Origin: a virus
Direction: 5' to 3' (one strand)
Length of the DNA stretch: 64,000 bases
Virus record (IMG/VR): IMGVR_UViG_3300046514_000672
Span: 1 to 64,000 of that record
Program-made: the position numbers and the translations under genes
The notes under the pieces: generated by a model
Seen by the model: the letters and a program-made list of their open reading frames with translations, nothing else
Database searches by the model: none
What the model was told of the DNA's origin: nothing
In this document: positions 23,051 to 34,200 of the stretch, piece after piece
Layout: every line of letters starts with the position of its first letter
How positions within the stretch are numbered: the stretch's first letter is position 1

Positions 23051-26000
23051 ATGTCTCTGCAATCCGATCTCTCCGCTCTGTTAGGACCTAACAAATCTAT
23101 CGGCCAAGAATTCAGGCGCGTCTCGAAACGTGCGATATCTTTAGGAGTTGAGCTTAACTCTCCTGTGGATCTCGTGCCACCTGGGAAGTATCCTCTTTTA
23201 CAAAATGTTAGATCTTATCAGGGGGGAAGGATCGAGGCACGACAGGGATTGGTGAGAGTAGCGCAGGCTCCTATCGCAGACACTAACGTTCACTCCATCG
23301 CTAGAATGAATGATTATGTATTTCAGAACTTCGTGAGGTTCCTTGGTGCGGGGACAAATCTCTACTCAGGGGTGAACAGCTTTACCCAGATCGATACTGG
23401 ATACTCGGGCGACCCCCTTTCCGTCGTCCCCTATCGTCCTGATCAGTCCCCTAGGGTCTGGGCATATATCGCCAACGCCAATAAAATGCGTAAGGTAGAT
23501 ACGGACAACACCGTATATAACGTAGGTATTGCTCCTCCTATTGATATCCCCTCTGCCGAACTTGCCCCGCCTAATTACCTACCTGCGAATGTGTTTGATC
23601 TAGGGGCCGGGAACTGGGGAGCAACGGGTGCGACAAATCCAGTGTTGGGAAATAGATTAACAGGTGTTACCATTGGCACCATTCTCTATATCAATGGCGT
23701 ATCTGGCTGGGCACTAATCGCCCCTTCTGGAGGTTTCTCTGACGCTATTTCCACAGGAATGAGATTGATCATCAACGGAGGAGCTGGAAATCAGGAGTCT
23801 GCTACTGTCGAGGACACAAAGAAGGTATTCGTCCCCAACGCCTCACCTGCATTAACCGTAACGGGGATTATCTACGACAACCCTATAGCCGCCACTGGTC
23901 TTGCAACCATTACCCTTAGTCAACAATTAAATGGCATTGAGAGGAACTCTCTTATTCAAATTGAAAGTGAATGGGTGAGGGTGATATCTGTCACTCCTGC
24001 TCCAACTGGTATCTACAACGCCAGTTTTCGTGTCTCTACTACCATCTCACATGGTGTGGGATCGGGGATCACTCTTCCACCCCAAGGCAACATCTATATC
24101 TACCTTGCCAACACTCACGTTGCCGGTGAGCCACTAACCGCCACCATGCAGACATCTACCATCGCAGGTGGGTCCACAGGAGCCACTGGGAGCTTCTACA
24201 CCAATGCCGCAGCGGCGTTCCCGTATAATTTTGGTGCTATCGGTGGTGTGCCGATCCAACCTGATGATTTTATCCATGTTGGTGTATATGTGGACCATCC
24301 AGAGTGGTTAGTGGAGGGGAAATTAGTATTAGATATCGATCCTAATACCACGGTCACACATACTGCGTTAGATGGCAACCAGAATGCCTATTGGAAATCA
24401 TTTCGTCCTAATGACCTCCAGCCAATTATTCTCTCTGCTGAGACCACTGATTCTGCAAGGACCGCCGCTATTCAACTCCAGGTACAGAATGAATCTGACG
24501 TGGCGTTTGCGACTAACCTAGAGGGAGGTATCGCGCCGGAACTACAATCTGGATCATCCCAACAGGTATTGGGACAACAGGTGTGGACGGATTTTATCTG
24601 GAAAGTGTCTGACCTGTTCAGGGTGGGTAGTAATCAATTCGTGGATCTCTCCACGCTTCGTGCGATACAGTTCCGTATCACTGTCGCCGCAGGACAGACA
24701 ATTAATGTCTCAGTGCATAACTTATGGGTGGGCGGTGGATATGGACCGGATAACTGGCCTAACCACTCTCCATTTATCTATCGGGTGAGATATAGATCCT
24801 CCGCCACCGGCGCTAAGTCTCTTCCCGGCCCAGCAATGAGAACTGGGATTGATTCCCGGCGTCAGGCGATCACCGTTACCTGCGCCCAGTCCCTTGATCC
24901 TCAGGTAGACAAAATTGACATTGAGAGGTTGGGCGGAACGAATCCAGACTGGCATTATATCGCCACTATCGCCAATTCCTCCACGCCTACATATATCGAC
25001 GCCCAAGCCAGTGGGGCTATTATCACCAATCCTCCATTGGATATCGATGTGTCTCAGCCGTTTGCCATTTCAGACTTGCCCAAAACCTCTACCGTTACTG
25101 TCTCAGGTACAGCGGTGTTTCGCACCGCAGGGAGTGTTTTTAACACCGCCTGGGAGAAAGGGACGGAGGTGATCGTCAATGGCATTTCCACTACCCTCTA
25201 TGCATCCCCTTACTCCACTGCCCTTCTTCACGTTGCTGACACCATCCCATCAGGCACTGGATTAATCCTGGAGATCAACGAACCCATTCTTGCTGGTCAG
25301 CCTCTCCCGGTTATGTGGGGACCGTTCTATGAGTGCCTGTTTGGTGTAGGGAATCCCCTCGACGCAGGGAGTGTATATTTCACTAACCCTACTAATCCAG
25401 ATGGTGCGTCGGTGAAGAATCGTATAGAGGTAACCTCTCCATCAGAGAAAATGCAAAACGGCTGTCTCTATGACGGCAGGAGTTATGCATTTTCAGACCA
25501 GAGATTCTTCCAAGTAACCCCCTCTAGTTCCGCTACGGTTAAGTTCGACTTCACAGAGATCCCCAATGGTAAGGGACTGTTCGCCAAATGGGCATTCTCA
25601 GTAGGTAAGAAGATCCACTTCCTAGCATCAGATGGGATATATGAGACCACCGGCGGGGAACCGATTTGTATCTCTGACGATATCCGGCCACTATTCCCAC
25701 AGGGCGATTCCCCTGGATTTGCAGTTAATAGTATAAATCCTATAGACATGACTATGACAGATAACCTACGTCTGGCGGAGCACCAAGGATATGTATATTT
25801 TGATTATATAGACACTAGTGGATTTTTAAAAACACTTGTTTATGTCGAAGACGACAAAGCATGGTATCCAGATAGTTATTTTTCTGGAGACATACTAAAG
25901 GGTGTCCTTAGTCATTATTCTGAAACAGGAGAATTTAAAGGAGTAGAATATAGAACTCTACTTATTGGAGGAAACAACAATCTTCTTTTCACTCCAGGCG

Positions 26001-26992
26001 GAACTTTTGATGATAACGAAGAGATTCTATGTACCGCCGCTACCCCCGCAGAGAATTTAGACGACCCTAGGGCCAAAAAACAATTTGGAGATTTGGCATT
26101 TGATTTAGATCCTGATAATACAGACATCACAGTGATGCCAAGAATTAGCAATCTTTCTACCTCTCTACCGTCTGTAGTTTATAATTATGCCGGTCGCGGA
26201 ATTTCCGCTCCGCTTGATTTATCCTCTGGTGCGGGAGTGTTCGCTAGGAATATAGGAGTGATATTTAGTTGGTCTACTAGAACGGGTAATCCTAAGATCT
26301 ACGGCTACGACATTTCGTATCTCCTTCGCCCAGAAGACACAGCGATGAGAGCAACGGACTGGTCGGATGATGGATATCCAGGGGACAAATTCTTCCAGGG
26401 ATTTTTGCTCACATGTGACACTAAAGGACTAGACAAGGTGATTAAGATCCAAGGGGATCAGGGGGACGTAGAGACGTTTACCATTAATCATAATGGTATT
26501 GAGACAAAACCGTATGTGTTCACCCCGCCGAAGATCTTCTCCTTGGTAAGGATAATTTCTACTGATACAGTACTCTGGGATTATTACAAGACCAAATGGG
26601 TATGGGAGCCGTCGCCGAACTTAGTGACCTTGTATCAAACCCAAGGCACTACCCATGACATCCCTGGGTATCAATTCCTAAAAGACGGCTACATCGCGCA
26701 TATGTCTACGGCAGATGTCATCCTTACCATTAACGTGGACGGGACGCTGTTCAGTTACAAAATCCCAGCCTCAGGCGGTGTGTATGTTAAGAACTACCTA
26801 GTGTTCGCCATCAATCCCTCCACCGGGCAGGCGCTGAAGGGCAAGTTATTTGCATACGGTGTGTCCTCAACCGCACCTTTCCGCCTCTTTGAGAAAGACT
26901 GCGAGGTACGGGTCCATTCCTGGATCGGCGGGGATTACGTGGTAAAGCAGCCATTTGGGGATATCCACAGGTTGGCCGGGGCTAGAATATAG
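23051..26992 (+). CDS. Large tail hub/nozzle-like protein, 1313 aa
   Basis: This very long protein is strand-rich with no signal peptide and no coiled coil. The N terminus (FRRVSKRAISLGVELNSPVD, then PPGKYPLLQNVRSYQGGRIEARQGL) resembles the first strands of podovirus nozzle and gp10-type proteins, which begin with NVR...G.l..R.G. Repeated patterns such as RAIQFRIT and YWKSFRPND are of beta-sandwich type, and a late region (RLAEHQGYVYFDYIDTSG) resembles blades of a beta-propeller. It follows the connector genes, so a tail tube/nozzle role is likely. It starts one base after the spike-like gene. Confidence 0.6.
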   Translation: MSLQSDLSALLGPNKSIGQEFRRVSKRAISLGVELNSPVDLVPPGKYPLLQNVRSYQGGRIEARQGLVRVAQAPIADTNVHSIARMNDYVFQNFVRFLGAGTNLYSGVNSFTQIDTGYSGDPLSVVPYRPDQSPRVWAYIANANKMRKVDTDNTVYNVGIAPPIDIPSAELAPPNYLPANVFDLGAGNWGATGATNPVLGNRLTGVTIGTILYINGVSGWALIAPSGGFSDAISTGMRLIINGGAGNQESATVEDTKKVFVPNASPALTVTGIIYDNPIAATGLATITLSQQLNGIERNSLIQIESEWVRVISVTPAPTGIYNASFRVSTTISHGVGSGITLPPQGNIYIYLANTHVAGEPLTATMQTSTIAGGSTGATGSFYTNAAAAFPYNFGAIGGVPIQPDDFIHVGVYVDHPEWLVEGKLVLDIDPNTTVTHTALDGNQNAYWKSFRPNDLQPIILSAETTDSARTAAIQLQVQNESDVAFATNLEGGIAPELQSGSSQQVLGQQVWTDFIWKVSDLFRVGSNQFVDLSTLRAIQFRITVAAGQTINVSVHNLWVGGGYGPDNWPNHSPFIYRVRYRSSATGAKSLPGPAMRTGIDSRRQAITVTCAQSLDPQVDKIDIERLGGTNPDWHYIATIANSSTPTYIDAQASGAIITNPPLDIDVSQPFAISDLPKTSTVTVSGTAVFRTAGSVFNTAWEKGTEVIVNGISTTLYASPYSTALLHVADTIPSGTGLILEINEPILAGQPLPVMWGPFYECLFGVGNPLDAGSVYFTNPTNPDGASVKNRIEVTSPSEKMQNGCLYDGRSYAFSDQRFFQVTPSSSATVKFDFTEIPNGKGLFAKWAFSVGKKIHFLASDGIYETTGGEPICISDDIRPLFPQGDSPGFAVNSINPIDMTMTDNLRLAEHQGYVYFDYIDTSGFLKTLVYVEDDKAWYPDSYFSGDILKGVLSHYSETGEFKGVEYRTLLIGGNNNLLFTPGGTFDDNEEILCTAATPAENLDDPRAKKQFGDLAFDLDPDNTDITVMPRISNLSTSLPSVVYNYAGRGISAPLDLSSGAGVFARNIGVIFSWSTRTGNPKIYGYDISYLLRPEDTAMRATDWSDDGYPGDKFFQGFLLTCDTKGLDKVIKIQGDQGDVETFTINHNGIETKPYVFTPPKIFSLVRIISTDTVLWDYYKTKWVWEPSPNLVTLYQTQGTTHDIPGYQFLKDGYIAHMSTADVILTINVDGTLFSYKIPASGGVYVKNYLVFAINPSTGQALKGKLFAYGVSSTAPFRLFEKDCEVRVHSWIGGDYVVKQPFGDIHRLAGARI

Positions 26993-27020
26993 TTGATAGA
27001 ATAGAGTTATAGGAGATCAA

Positions 27021-27377
27021 ATGGCGATTAACAGACCAAGGCGATCATATTACGGGGTGCAAATAACCTTGACAAGTGCGGATACTAACTATGAGATTTA
27101 CACTCTGGTTGAGGCAATTGTCACCGTGGCCACTAACCCTTCCGACGCGCCGGGTGCGTGTAGGGAGTTTAACATCCAGTCCGATCCTGGGAATGACGGG
27201 AGTAATCCGATACTGGTTGGGGATTCTGAACTATCTGCAACACGATATGGATATTCTCTCTCTGCTGGGGATTCCAGAGTGTACCGGAGTGATATCAATA
27301 ACGTTCAGGTAGCTGGGAAATATGTACGGTCCCATGCGTCTGGGCAGAAGTTGAATGTGGAGATCGATCTGGGATAA
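27021..27377 (+). CDS. Hypothetical tail-associated protein, 118 aa
   Basis: GGAGATCAA precedes the start. The product is a small strand-rich protein without signal peptide, with YYGVQITLTSADTNYEIYTL and a Ser/Gly/Asp-rich turn region, compatible with a beta-sandwich tail or decoration protein. It lies between the hub-like gene and the first exported fibre-type gene, with a one-base gap to the next ATG. No family recognised. Confidence 0.6.
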   Translation: MAINRPRRSYYGVQITLTSADTNYEIYTLVEAIVTVATNPSDAPGACREFNIQSDPGNDGSNPILVGDSELSATRYGYSLSAGDSRVYRSDINNVQVAGKYVRSHASGQKLNVEIDLG

Positions 27378-27378
27378 T

Positions 27379-28002
27379 ATGAAGAAACTATTCTATCCAT
27401 TATCGTTTCTTTTCGTACTATTACTCTCTGTATACTTCACACCGCTACCTGTGTATTCACAGGGCGGAGGTGGAATTAGTATTTCTGTGGCGAGGAAATT
27501 CGTTATCTACACTACCCTCCCAGCTACATGCGCGGCGGGACAGGTAGCTTATCAGATTTCTGACACCTCCTTTTACGGTTGTACCTCTACTAACACATGG
27601 CATCTCTTGGGCACCTCTGGCGGATCAGGAACGGTAACCAGTATTGTATTTTCTGCTCCTCTCACGGGCGGTACTGTCACCACAACCGGAACTGTTGGGT
27701 GCGCCACCTGTACGATTACCATAGCTTCAGGAACTAAGGCCCTGGCTACTTCCCTTATCGCTTCTGGGGCATGTTCTGCTGCCCAGACAGCCACAGCTAC
27801 CGGTACTTTAACCACCGATTCTATCGCAGCATCTTTCAACGCTGACCCCACGGGTGTAACAGGATACACTCCCTCCACTTCTGGAGGGCTCTATATTGTC
27901 GCGTACCCCACTGCGGATCTTGCCAATTTCAAAGTCTGCAACAATACTTCCGCAGGAATTACTCCCGGCGCAATTACCCTTAATTTCCGCGTTACTCGAT
28001 AA
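27379..28002 (+). CDS. Exported fibre-like protein, 207 aa
   Basis: The ATG at 27379 gives a long signal peptide (Lys-Lys start, core LSFLFVLLLSVYF, likely cleavage after YSQ). The mature part has Cys pairs (CAAGQ...YGC; CATC; GAC...VC). Its last about 95 residues are nearly the same as the end of the 849-aa protein downstream (SGTKALATS... to ...NFRVTR), so this terminal module was duplicated. Probably a cell-surface or virion-tip protein. A fibre role is inferred from its neighbours. Confidence 0.7.
   Translation: MKKLFYPLSFLFVLLLSVYFTPLPVYSQGGGGISISVARKFVIYTTLPATCAAGQVAYQISDTSFYGCTSTNTWHLLGTSGGSGTVTSIVFSAPLTGGTVTTTGTVGCATCTITIASGTKALATSLIASGACSAAQTATATGTLTTDSIAASFNADPTGVTGYTPSTSGGLYIVAYPTADLANFKVCNNTSAGITPGAITLNFRVTR
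27715..28002 (+). repeat. Duplicated fibre C-terminal module, copy 1
   Basis: This stretch encodes SGTKALATS, then QTATATGTLTTD, FNADPTG, GYTPSTSGGLYI and VCNNT. It aligns along its whole length with bases 30264-30561 of the downstream fibre-like gene. The relation is clear at protein level but less so at base level, so the duplication is not very recent. Confidence 0.75.
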
Positions 28003-28011
28003 GGAGAAGAT

Positions 28012-30561
28012 ATGAAATTACTCTCAAAGATACTCATCCTTTGCTCCTTGGGAGTAATGTCATATGGGAGGGGATTACTCTCAGGGAATTGTGAACAGGG
28101 AGGATGGAGAGTTCAAACACAAGGAATGCAATCCTCGACCCTCGTTCAGCGTAGTTTCCCTGCATGTACGGTGACGGTATATGTGGTAGGGTCTGGAACC
28201 CCTGCTACTATTTATTCCTCCAGCTCCGGTTCGCCCCATCTCAACCCATTCACTGCCGGTCCTGATGGGAGTTATCTCTTCTACGCAGATGATAATAATT
28301 ATGAGATTCATTTCTCAGGTGCGAATATCATCACAGCATTTATTCGCTACGGCACGGTATCCTCCGGTAGCGGAAGCCTTGCCAACGTCTCCACCACACC
28401 CACTGCTAATTTCATTCCCCAGGCATATAATACAGCTCTAATAGATATTGGATGGCTACCTAGAACCGGCACTGGATCTAAGGTCCTCACCGCTACCGGC
28501 ACCCTCACCCCTGACACAGGCGCGTGTTTTGATTCTAATAACAACGCTGTGTCCTGCCCTAATGGATTGTTTGACGCCACGGTTCTCTACGTCTCTGCCA
28601 CCGGTAATGACGCTAACCCTGGCACATCCTGGGCGTTTCCTAAACGCACCGTGGCCGCAGCGGTCAATGCTCTCCCTCTCTCAGTAGGCGGCGTGGCATC
28701 ACACACAGGCACGGTGAACATCGGTCCTGGAACATTCGTGGAAACCGCCACGCCTATCGAGTTCAACGCCGACATCCACCTTGTTTGTGCGGCGTCTGGA
28801 GACAACGGCGAAGGGGTGAATAACGCTACGGTGATTCAGTTAGGCTCTGGCCGTAACACCTCCCTCTTCTCATACACCTCTGCATACTCTATGGCAAACG
28901 GCTACGCACATTTTCTCCAGGCAGACCATTGTATGTTTGATGGGAATAAAGGGAGTAATTCTTCAGCTCCTGCGCTCATCAAGATCTGGAACGGTGGATA
29001 TCAAAATAGCTTTCATGAGGTAGGGTTCCAGAACGCACATGGCGTGGCGTTGCAGATCGATAACCAAGCGGTGAACTTCTCATGCTTTGTATGCACCTTC
29101 GCAGGAAATGATGGAGGTGCGTTTTATCTCAATGACCTCGTAGGCGCTAACGTCGTCTCCTTCTATGACACACAGATCGATAACTCAGGGGTGAATCCTA
29201 TCCTCATCACCCAGGCACTGACCGACACCGGTGGATCAAATATCGCCACGTTTATCAATACTAAATTCGAAGCCACAACCGGCGTCGTCAACCACGCGCA
29301 CGTCATCGACTTTACTCCTCCTTCCTCCAGCGGCAATCCATTCTCCATTAATATCATGGGACTCACGGCAGAGAACACGATTGGTTCCGGCACCTTCGCC
29401 ATCTTCCAAGAGAACCAAGGGGGGTACGGAGCGAATTGGAATATTCAAGGAGTGAATGTTGGTGGGTATACTGGGGCGTTTAAGAATAATAAGAACGGTG
29501 CGATTAGTAATAACGGGGAAATTAAACACCTCATCGATTCCGACACAGCCAATCTCTATGAGTCCTCTCCTGATATTCAGGTATCGGGCGGCGCGGGGAT
29601 TTATTCCGGTCTCGGTACGCCTGTTGGTAATGTCGCGGCATGCATAGGATCGGTGTATATGCGCTTGAATGGCGGCGTGAGTACTACCCTCTATGTCAAA
29701 CAATCGGGAATATGTACGGACAACACTGGCTGGGCACCGGCAGGAGGCGGAGGTGGCGGATCTGTTGACGCTACGATTATTCAAGAGGCAACATTAGTGG
29801 CCGTTGCTTCTGGATCTGGCACGGCCTATGCAGGCAACGCCACTACTTGTATCTCTAGCTATCTGGCTGGACAGGTATTTCTATGGAAACCGGATACCAC
29901 TAATACTTCCACCACTCCTTCGTTAAATATCTGTACTCAGGGGCCGAAGACAATTGTTCATAGGTCAGATAGTTCAGCCTTGGCAAATAATGAATTAGAT
30001 ACCGGCCAATACTGCACATCTCTCTATGACGGCACCAATATGCTCACGTCTGGGTGTTTCATGGGTCCTGGAACCACTACCTATACCTATAACAACTCCC
30101 TCGCCACACCTGCCAGTGGGCATGGGAACTTGGGATTCTACGGTACCGGGAAGGTTATCCAAGGTGTGTCTGATGACGGAACTAATAGCTATTCTGTACA
30201 GGATAATACCTGCACCGGACAGGTCGTGCAAAAGATTGTCGCAGGCTCTATTACTTGTGGATCGGTAGGTTTAGAAATTGCAACAGGATCAAAAGCTCTT
30301 GCCACTGGTGCCATTTCTTCTGGAACCTGTACCTCGGCCCAAACCGCTACGGCCACCGGCACATTAACTACTGATACTATCCTAGCGGCTTTCAACGCTG
30401 ACCCTACTGGAACTACCGGATATCTCCCCTCCACATCAGGTGGACTTTATATTATTGCCTATCCCACTGCCGACACGGTTAACTTTAAAGTTTGTAATAA
30501 TACAATTGGAAGTATAACCCCTGGTGCCGCTATCACTATTAATTGGAGAACAATACGATGA
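28012..30561 (+). CDS. Exported beta-helix fibre/adhesin-like protein, 849 aa
   Basis: Signal peptide at the N terminus (core SKILILCSLGVMSYG). Residues about 25-110 are the module also found in the 647-aa protein (GNCEQGGW, SFPACTVTVYVVGSG, NPFTAGPDGSYLFYA). The middle, from VLYVSATGNDANPGTSW, matches the opening of parallel beta-helix proteins (YVsatGnDaNpGTsWa), followed by many turns. A Gly-rich linker leads to the duplicated terminal module. AGGAGAA precedes the start. Such proteins usually bind or degrade surface glycans. Export instead of direct tail assembly is suggested by the signal peptide and cysteines but not proven. Confidence 0.75.
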   Translation: MKLLSKILILCSLGVMSYGRGLLSGNCEQGGWRVQTQGMQSSTLVQRSFPACTVTVYVVGSGTPATIYSSSSGSPHLNPFTAGPDGSYLFYADDNNYEIHFSGANIITAFIRYGTVSSGSGSLANVSTTPTANFIPQAYNTALIDIGWLPRTGTGSKVLTATGTLTPDTGACFDSNNNAVSCPNGLFDATVLYVSATGNDANPGTSWAFPKRTVAAAVNALPLSVGGVASHTGTVNIGPGTFVETATPIEFNADIHLVCAASGDNGEGVNNATVIQLGSGRNTSLFSYTSAYSMANGYAHFLQADHCMFDGNKGSNSSAPALIKIWNGGYQNSFHEVGFQNAHGVALQIDNQAVNFSCFVCTFAGNDGGAFYLNDLVGANVVSFYDTQIDNSGVNPILITQALTDTGGSNIATFINTKFEATTGVVNHAHVIDFTPPSSSGNPFSINIMGLTAENTIGSGTFAIFQENQGGYGANWNIQGVNVGGYTGAFKNNKNGAISNNGEIKHLIDSDTANLYESSPDIQVSGGAGIYSGLGTPVGNVAACIGSVYMRLNGGVSTTLYVKQSGICTDNTGWAPAGGGGGGSVDATIIQEATLVAVASGSGTAYAGNATTCISSYLAGQVFLWKPDTTNTSTTPSLNICTQGPKTIVHRSDSSALANNELDTGQYCTSLYDGTNMLTSGCFMGPGTTTYTYNNSLATPASGHGNLGFYGTGKVIQGVSDDGTNSYSVQDNTCTGQVVQKIVAGSITCGSVGLEIATGSKALATGAISSGTCTSAQTATATGTLTTDTILAAFNADPTGTTGYLPSTSGGLYIIAYPTADTVNFKVCNNTIGSITPGAAITINWRTIR
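30264..30561 (+). repeat. Duplicated fibre C-terminal module, copy 2
   Basis: Second copy of the module at 27715-28002: TGSKALATG, TATATGTLTTDT, FNADPTGT, GYLPSTSGGLYI, FKVCNNT and an Arg end. It forms the last about 98 residues of the 849-aa protein and is probably a trimerisation or tip-binding domain. Confidence 0.75.
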
Positions 30562-31289
30562 AAAAACTAATTCTATTATTCCTATTAGCCATACAAGGAA
30601 TCTTTGCGACATGTACCACGCCTTGTAAGGATACCCAGTTCTTTGCCACCAATGGGGCTACAGGAACTACGCCTGCTATGAACAACACAGGTGCGACGGC
30701 ACTTATTGTCCTTGGCAGTTGCTTTAGCCAAGACTGCTCAGGCATAACCATCACCAGTTCTCCTGGTAACACTTTCACATGTTTAACGTCATTGTCTGGA
30801 GCAACAAGTTCTGCAATTTTATGTTATGCACTTACTCCGATAGTGAGTAGTTCTCAAACAGTATCTTACAGCGGCTGCTCTGTTGGGTGTGGAGTGTTTG
30901 CAATGTCCTTAACCGGAACAGGAGCATTGGATGGCAGTCCTGGGTTTGTTTCTCATCTCGATTCCGGCGGCACCGTTAGCAGTTTTCAGCCTGGATCTAT
31001 TTCCACGTCACAATCCAACAGCGTAGTCATATCTGGTATGGGAGGATATTGTACTAGTTCTTTTGGTATCATTAGCATCGATTCAAGCTATACCATTGGT
31101 GTTAGTCAATGTCTGGCCACCGCGATGGACGGAGGCATTGCCTACAAGGTGATTTCTGCCGCTGGAGCAACTAATCCTACATGGAGTATAACCAGCGCCA
31201 ACTGGCAAAACGCAGCAGGATATAACATTGCATTTTTAGCCGCTGCCACTAGTACTGCATCCCAACCTAATATATTAGGGATTTTATAA
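30558..31289 (+). CDS. Exported Cys-rich fibre-associated protein, 243 aa
   Basis: The ATG at 30558 overlaps the previous stop (ATGA) and gives a short signal peptide (core LILLFLLAIQGIFA, followed by TCTTPC). The mature protein has several Cys pairs (CTTPC, CFSQDC, CSVGCG), is Ser/Thr/Gly-rich and predicted strand-rich. Its pattern (TGATALIVLGSCFS onward) resembles the beta-sandwich units found in the next, 2123-aa protein (STGSNEVITS type). Likely a surface or tail-tip accessory. One-base overlap with the next start. Confidence 0.65.
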   Translation: MKKLILLFLLAIQGIFATCTTPCKDTQFFATNGATGTTPAMNNTGATALIVLGSCFSQDCSGITITSSPGNTFTCLTSLSGATSSAILCYALTPIVSSSQTVSYSGCSVGCGVFAMSLTGTGALDGSPGFVSHLDSGGTVSSFQPGSISTSQSNSVVISGMGGYCTSSFGIISIDSSYTIGVSQCLATAMDGGIAYKVISAAGATNPTWSITSANWQNAAGYNIAFLAAATSTASQPNILGIL

Positions 31290-34200
31290 TGAAGAATTTA
31301 TTTCTTTTATTCTTTCTGTGCCTTGGTAATTTATTCTCCCAAGTAACCGTTTCGTTCTCTTATCCCATGAACGGTGCGACAATTGGTGGAGGCGGGATAC
31401 AACTTTCCGGACCGGTTGCCTCTTCCGCAGCCGCGATTACTAGTGTAACCATTTCCATTAATGGAGGAGCCTTTGGAGGATTTGCTACATTATTCGGTTC
31501 TCCTCCTAATACATGGCTAATGTCATTACAGGGTTCGGCCATGACAGCCGGGGCTACTACGTTACAACTTAAAGCCACCGATGCCATGTCAAATACCGGT
31601 TTGTCATCTATTATTAACGTCACGGTTATCCATAGCAATCCTCAATGTTCCCACACCACCGCTCCTGGAAGTTCATCTATCTTCTGCGAAAAGGCGGTGA
31701 CAAATATTAGCACATCCACCAATACCGCAAGATCGGTTACGCTTACCGGTGGGCTAACCGCAGGACAATTAATATTCTGCCAAGCCGAGGCATCTGTCCC
31801 AGCTTCACCGGCCACACAATTAACCAGTAGCGTTACCGCTGGAGCTACGCTTATTCACGTAGTTAGTTCTGCTGGATTCCCGGCTACTCCATTTTTCGCC
31901 ACGTTGAGTCCTATTGGTGGCCTAGGCACAGGTACACCTCAAGTTCCTACCCCCGAAGATACAGTAACCGTTACTAACGTGTCTGGATTGAACTGGACGG
32001 TTACGGCAGTTCCCCAAAACCACGCTAGCGGAGAAATCGTAGGTAACTGGAGTGTGGTGCAAGGACAAAGTAATTATCCCTGGAAATCCACATATTTAAC
32101 CGATAGCTTAGGCATTCCCTTCACGTTCTATAACGAAGTAGGAACTCGGGCAACTGATAACGATGTAGAGCAGATGGGAACCTATTATGCCTTCGTCCCT
32201 GCCTCAACAGGATCTAATGAGGTAATTACCAGCCAGAATCCCAACGGTTCCGGACAGGTAAATCTTCTTCAGTGCGCGCTTTTCTCTGGAGTCAATTCTG
32301 TCGGTAATGGTGCGTACCTTATGGGCTGGGCAGGCCAGAACGATGGATCAACCGTTTTACCTGGGCCAGCTTATGTAAACCCATTTATTGTGACTCCTGG
32401 AGATCTAATCGTTACGTCTGTTTTTGCGGCTCCTATTGTGCCTCTTGGTACTGCCCAACTAGCAATTGAAGATACTTCTAAGCCCTACGGCCAAATCAAT
32501 TACTTTGTCGCCACTTCCAGTCCAGTACAACCTGAGACATCTGCTAATGTGGATGGATTTTTTGAAGTATCTATAGCCTTCCATCCAACTGGATTTAGTA
32601 GTGGAGGCGTGCAGGCATTTATCACAGAACCATACATTAGTCCTAGGCCGGGTGAGAAAACATCTCAATTGGCGTTAGTAGCCGCGCAGGTAACAACCAG
32701 CACTGGGACTATTACTAATGTAGATGTGTCATTTGATAACGGGCCGTATAATGCTACTTTTGGTCCTATGGCATTGGAAGGCGGGTCCAGTTGGAATGCA
32801 CAACTAGACGCCAGGATAGTGTCCGCAGGTTCCCACACATTACAGGTCCGTGCGACGGATTCCTTTGGTAATATAGGATACTCCTCTCCCGCGACACCGA
32901 TTATTATTGAACATATTCCATTTGTGTGTGCCCACACACAGGTTGGTCCCCCAGGAACAGGGTATTTCTGTGAACAATATGCAGCGGCTGATGGAGTTAA
33001 TCCACAAGCTATTACCTTTCCAGCAGTGGCCGGGGTGGGATTACGTGCAGGGCAGACGATTATCCTACAGACATCGATGGGCAACGCGCAGGTATTCCAG
33101 ACCACTAATAACGGCGCGATTGATAACGTACAGACATCATTTCTCCTCAATGGCGCATGTTCTAGCTTCCCGGCCACACCATTTGACGTGAAAGTAAATG
33201 AACACGCAGGATATGGTGCATATGGCCGTGTGGAGAAAATGACAGTTCATGCCTGCACAGGGTCTACTGCTTCTAGTGTTACCAGAGGCGTGCCTGGGAA
33301 TGATTGTGTGATTCCTAGTGGGGAACTGAGTGCATGTTCCATCGCCATTGCACATGATAATGGGGCCTGGGTGAATCGCTGGGGAGCACAGACACCGGAC
33401 ACAACCAATATCACCTCCACTCATGGATTCACATGGACGGCGGTTAAGCGAGTATCATCTGGGCCATTTGCTGACCTAGACGACGCCAATGGTGCTATAT
33501 GGTATACGGTAGTGCCGTCAAACATCTCTACAGATGAGGTGATTACATTTACTGATGCCATTTCTAATTTCTCTATCGTATTGGGTGTGGTATACACAGG
33601 ACTAGGCGCATTGGAACCTGGGGCGGTATACACCACTAATCTGGGCGGGTTTGGTTCTGGATCTGCCAGCACCGGTCCATATTTCTCCCAACCAGGAGAT
33701 ATAAATATCGCCCTAATTGGCGGAGCACCAGAGAGTGTCATCCCATCGAATCCAATTACTAACGTGCGTGCAGGAGATACTGTTAGACCATATTCAATCT
33801 TTGCTGATCAATACTCTGTGTCGTCTATCGCTAATATCGGAACTTATATGGGATCTGAGGGTGCGTCAGTGATAGGTATGGCATTTCAACCAGCGGCCCC
33901 CTCTACATTTGGTAGATCGATTGTGCTTAGTTCTCAAACGGCATTTAACAATTCCATCCCTGGTATTCCCTCTAATGGTGTTTGTACAATGGAAATTTCC
34001 ATGCATGATTGGGGGAATCAGGTTGTCTCTGAACATCCAATACAGAATAATATTTGTGATATCAATACATATTGGTTTGCTGTATCAGGCGGCAATCCTC
34101 AGATGTTATTAACTCCTCTACACAATACAGGTGCAGGTGACTGTCAAGTGAACTTCACTGGACATAATCTAGTAACCATTCGTTGGCAAAGGATACCGGC

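Noticed and set aside
23051-26992. A tape-measure protein
   Set aside because: The long protein is strand-rich and lacks the long helical, transmembrane-containing build of tape-measure proteins; it fits a nozzle/hub better.
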